A stretch of 64,000 nt of DNA, taken from Bugula neritina (lineage: Eukaryota; Bryozoa; Gymnolaemata; Cheilostomatida; Bugulidae). Positions 63,346-64,000 of the stretch are shown here, one piece after another. The position numbers and the translations under genes were made by a program. A model generated the notes under the pieces. It made no database searches. It saw only the letters and a list, made by a program, of their open reading frames with translations, and was not told where the DNA came from. Position 1 is the stretch's first letter, and each line of letters starts with the position of its first letter. Where the stretch lies: contig OZ037767.1 in the NCBI GenBank assembly GCA_964035545.1, positions 15,315,998-15,379,997 of the forward strand, in the 5' to 3' direction.

Positions 63346-64000
63346 CTAAACGAGCGCATAGCAAGTAGAACTTGAAGAATTTTCGAACACAACTGAAACC
63401 TCATTATGAATATAACACTTAGCTGTAGAGGTTATTGAAAATGCTGCACAATTTTCATATTGCACACTGCAAGCGTAGGCACATGATTCTATTGAGAGCT
63501 GTTTGAAAACCCCAACAGATTTACTGCTACACATGTGATCAGGTAACGCTGAGAATCTTTTATGCTTTGGATGACTCATGTAGTAAACAGTTTGAGAAGT
63601 TTTGCTGTAGACGAGGAAATTATTCTCAGTTGATGTGGCGGATATGAGGTCAAGGTCAGTGTTCAGACCAATCACCACAACATCTACTAATCCAACATGG
63701 CCGCTACTCACTTTAAATCTCTTCAGTTTTCCTTTGTTTACAATCAGCTGTTGCCCATCCACAACAACAGGTATGCAATTGTTGCTGCACTCAAAGCTGA
63801 CAGTGTTGGTGTTTCTGTGAACTGAAGATTTAGCTTCGCATGTTTTAATTTCACCCGTAAGTGAAACAACTCCAAATGAATGAGCTGTTGGATAATGAAA
63901 GTTGTTGGCAAAACCAGTTATAAAACCAAACTGAACACCGTAGTAGCCATGTATAATAAAATACGAGGGATAGATGTTTACCATCACGGAATAAACATTA
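63346..64000 (-). CDS. WSC-family paralogue, 3' exon, partial (runs off the right edge)
   Basis: The frame is open from the window edge to the stop at 63346. Its first residues (VYSV.V.IYPS) align with EVYSVIVSIYPT in the middle of exon 3 of units 1-3, so it is exon 3 of another family member. It keeps the family pattern FLVYSKTSQTVYYM, then the C-terminal PAN-like cysteines (MCSS, IESCAYAC, YENCAAFS, CYIHNEV, TCYALV). It is much more divergent than units 1 and 3 and lies in opposite orientation, about 24 kb away. The WSC exons would lie beyond the window. Confidence 0.8.
   Translation of the reverse strand, partial: NVYSVMVNIYPSYFIIHGYYGVQFGFITGFANNFHYPTAHSFGVVSLTGEIKTCEAKSSVHRNTNTVSFECSNNCIPVVVDGQQLIVNKGKLKRFKVSSGHVGLVDVVVIGLNTDLDLISATSTENNFLVYSKTSQTVYYMSHPKHKRFSALPDHMCSSKSVGVFKQLSIESCAYACSVQYENCAAFSITSTAKCYIHNEVSVVFENSSSSTCYALV

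Overview
The window is a strongly AT-rich stretch of animal nuclear DNA. Multi-exon genes have GT-AG introns, there is a CPEB-type gene end, secreted WSC-domain genes, LTR retrotransposons, several DNA transposon superfamilies, tRNA-derived SINEs and long (AT)n runs. I cannot name the species; a marine invertebrate, perhaps an early-branching lineage such as a sponge, is a guess. No bacterial features were seen.

Layout. 1-4.3 kb: 3' end of a decayed Ty3/gypsy element on the + strand. 5.2-5.6 kb: degenerate repeats holding an inverted piece of the same LTR. 5.6-40 kb: a tandemly duplicated family of secreted WSC + NHL-like + PAN-like proteins. It comprises unit 1 (exons 2-3 only), an orphan exon 1 near 18.1 kb, unit 2 (complete except for one in-frame stop) and unit 3 (apparently intact, 523 aa). 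Two copies (A, truncated; B, end to end) of a large transposon with about 400-bp terminal inverted repeats lie between the units. Copy A contains a DDE_4-type transposon with about 800-bp inverted repeats, and copy B contains a TTAA-flanked MITE.

40.6-46.5 kb: an eight-exon minus-strand gene for an 874-aa ankyrin-repeat protein. 47.5-48.6 kb: the last three exons of a CPEB1-like gene, without the RNA-binding exons. 49.7-62.6 kb: a second, minus-strand gypsy element with 305-bp LTRs (three differences seen), gag and pol broken by small lesions, a 5.4-kb TTAA-flanked insertion in gag, and a third spliced ORF encoding zinc fingers and a coiled coil. 63.3-64 kb: the 3' exon of another WSC-family paralogue, minus strand, running off the window.

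The most interesting material is (i) the third ORF in the env position of both gypsy elements, (ii) the large inverted-repeat transposon whose decayed gene belongs to a widespread zinc-finger family that resembles CACTA transposases in plan, and (iii) the mosaic, rearranged WSC gene array. All gene models, splice sites and alignments were made by eye.
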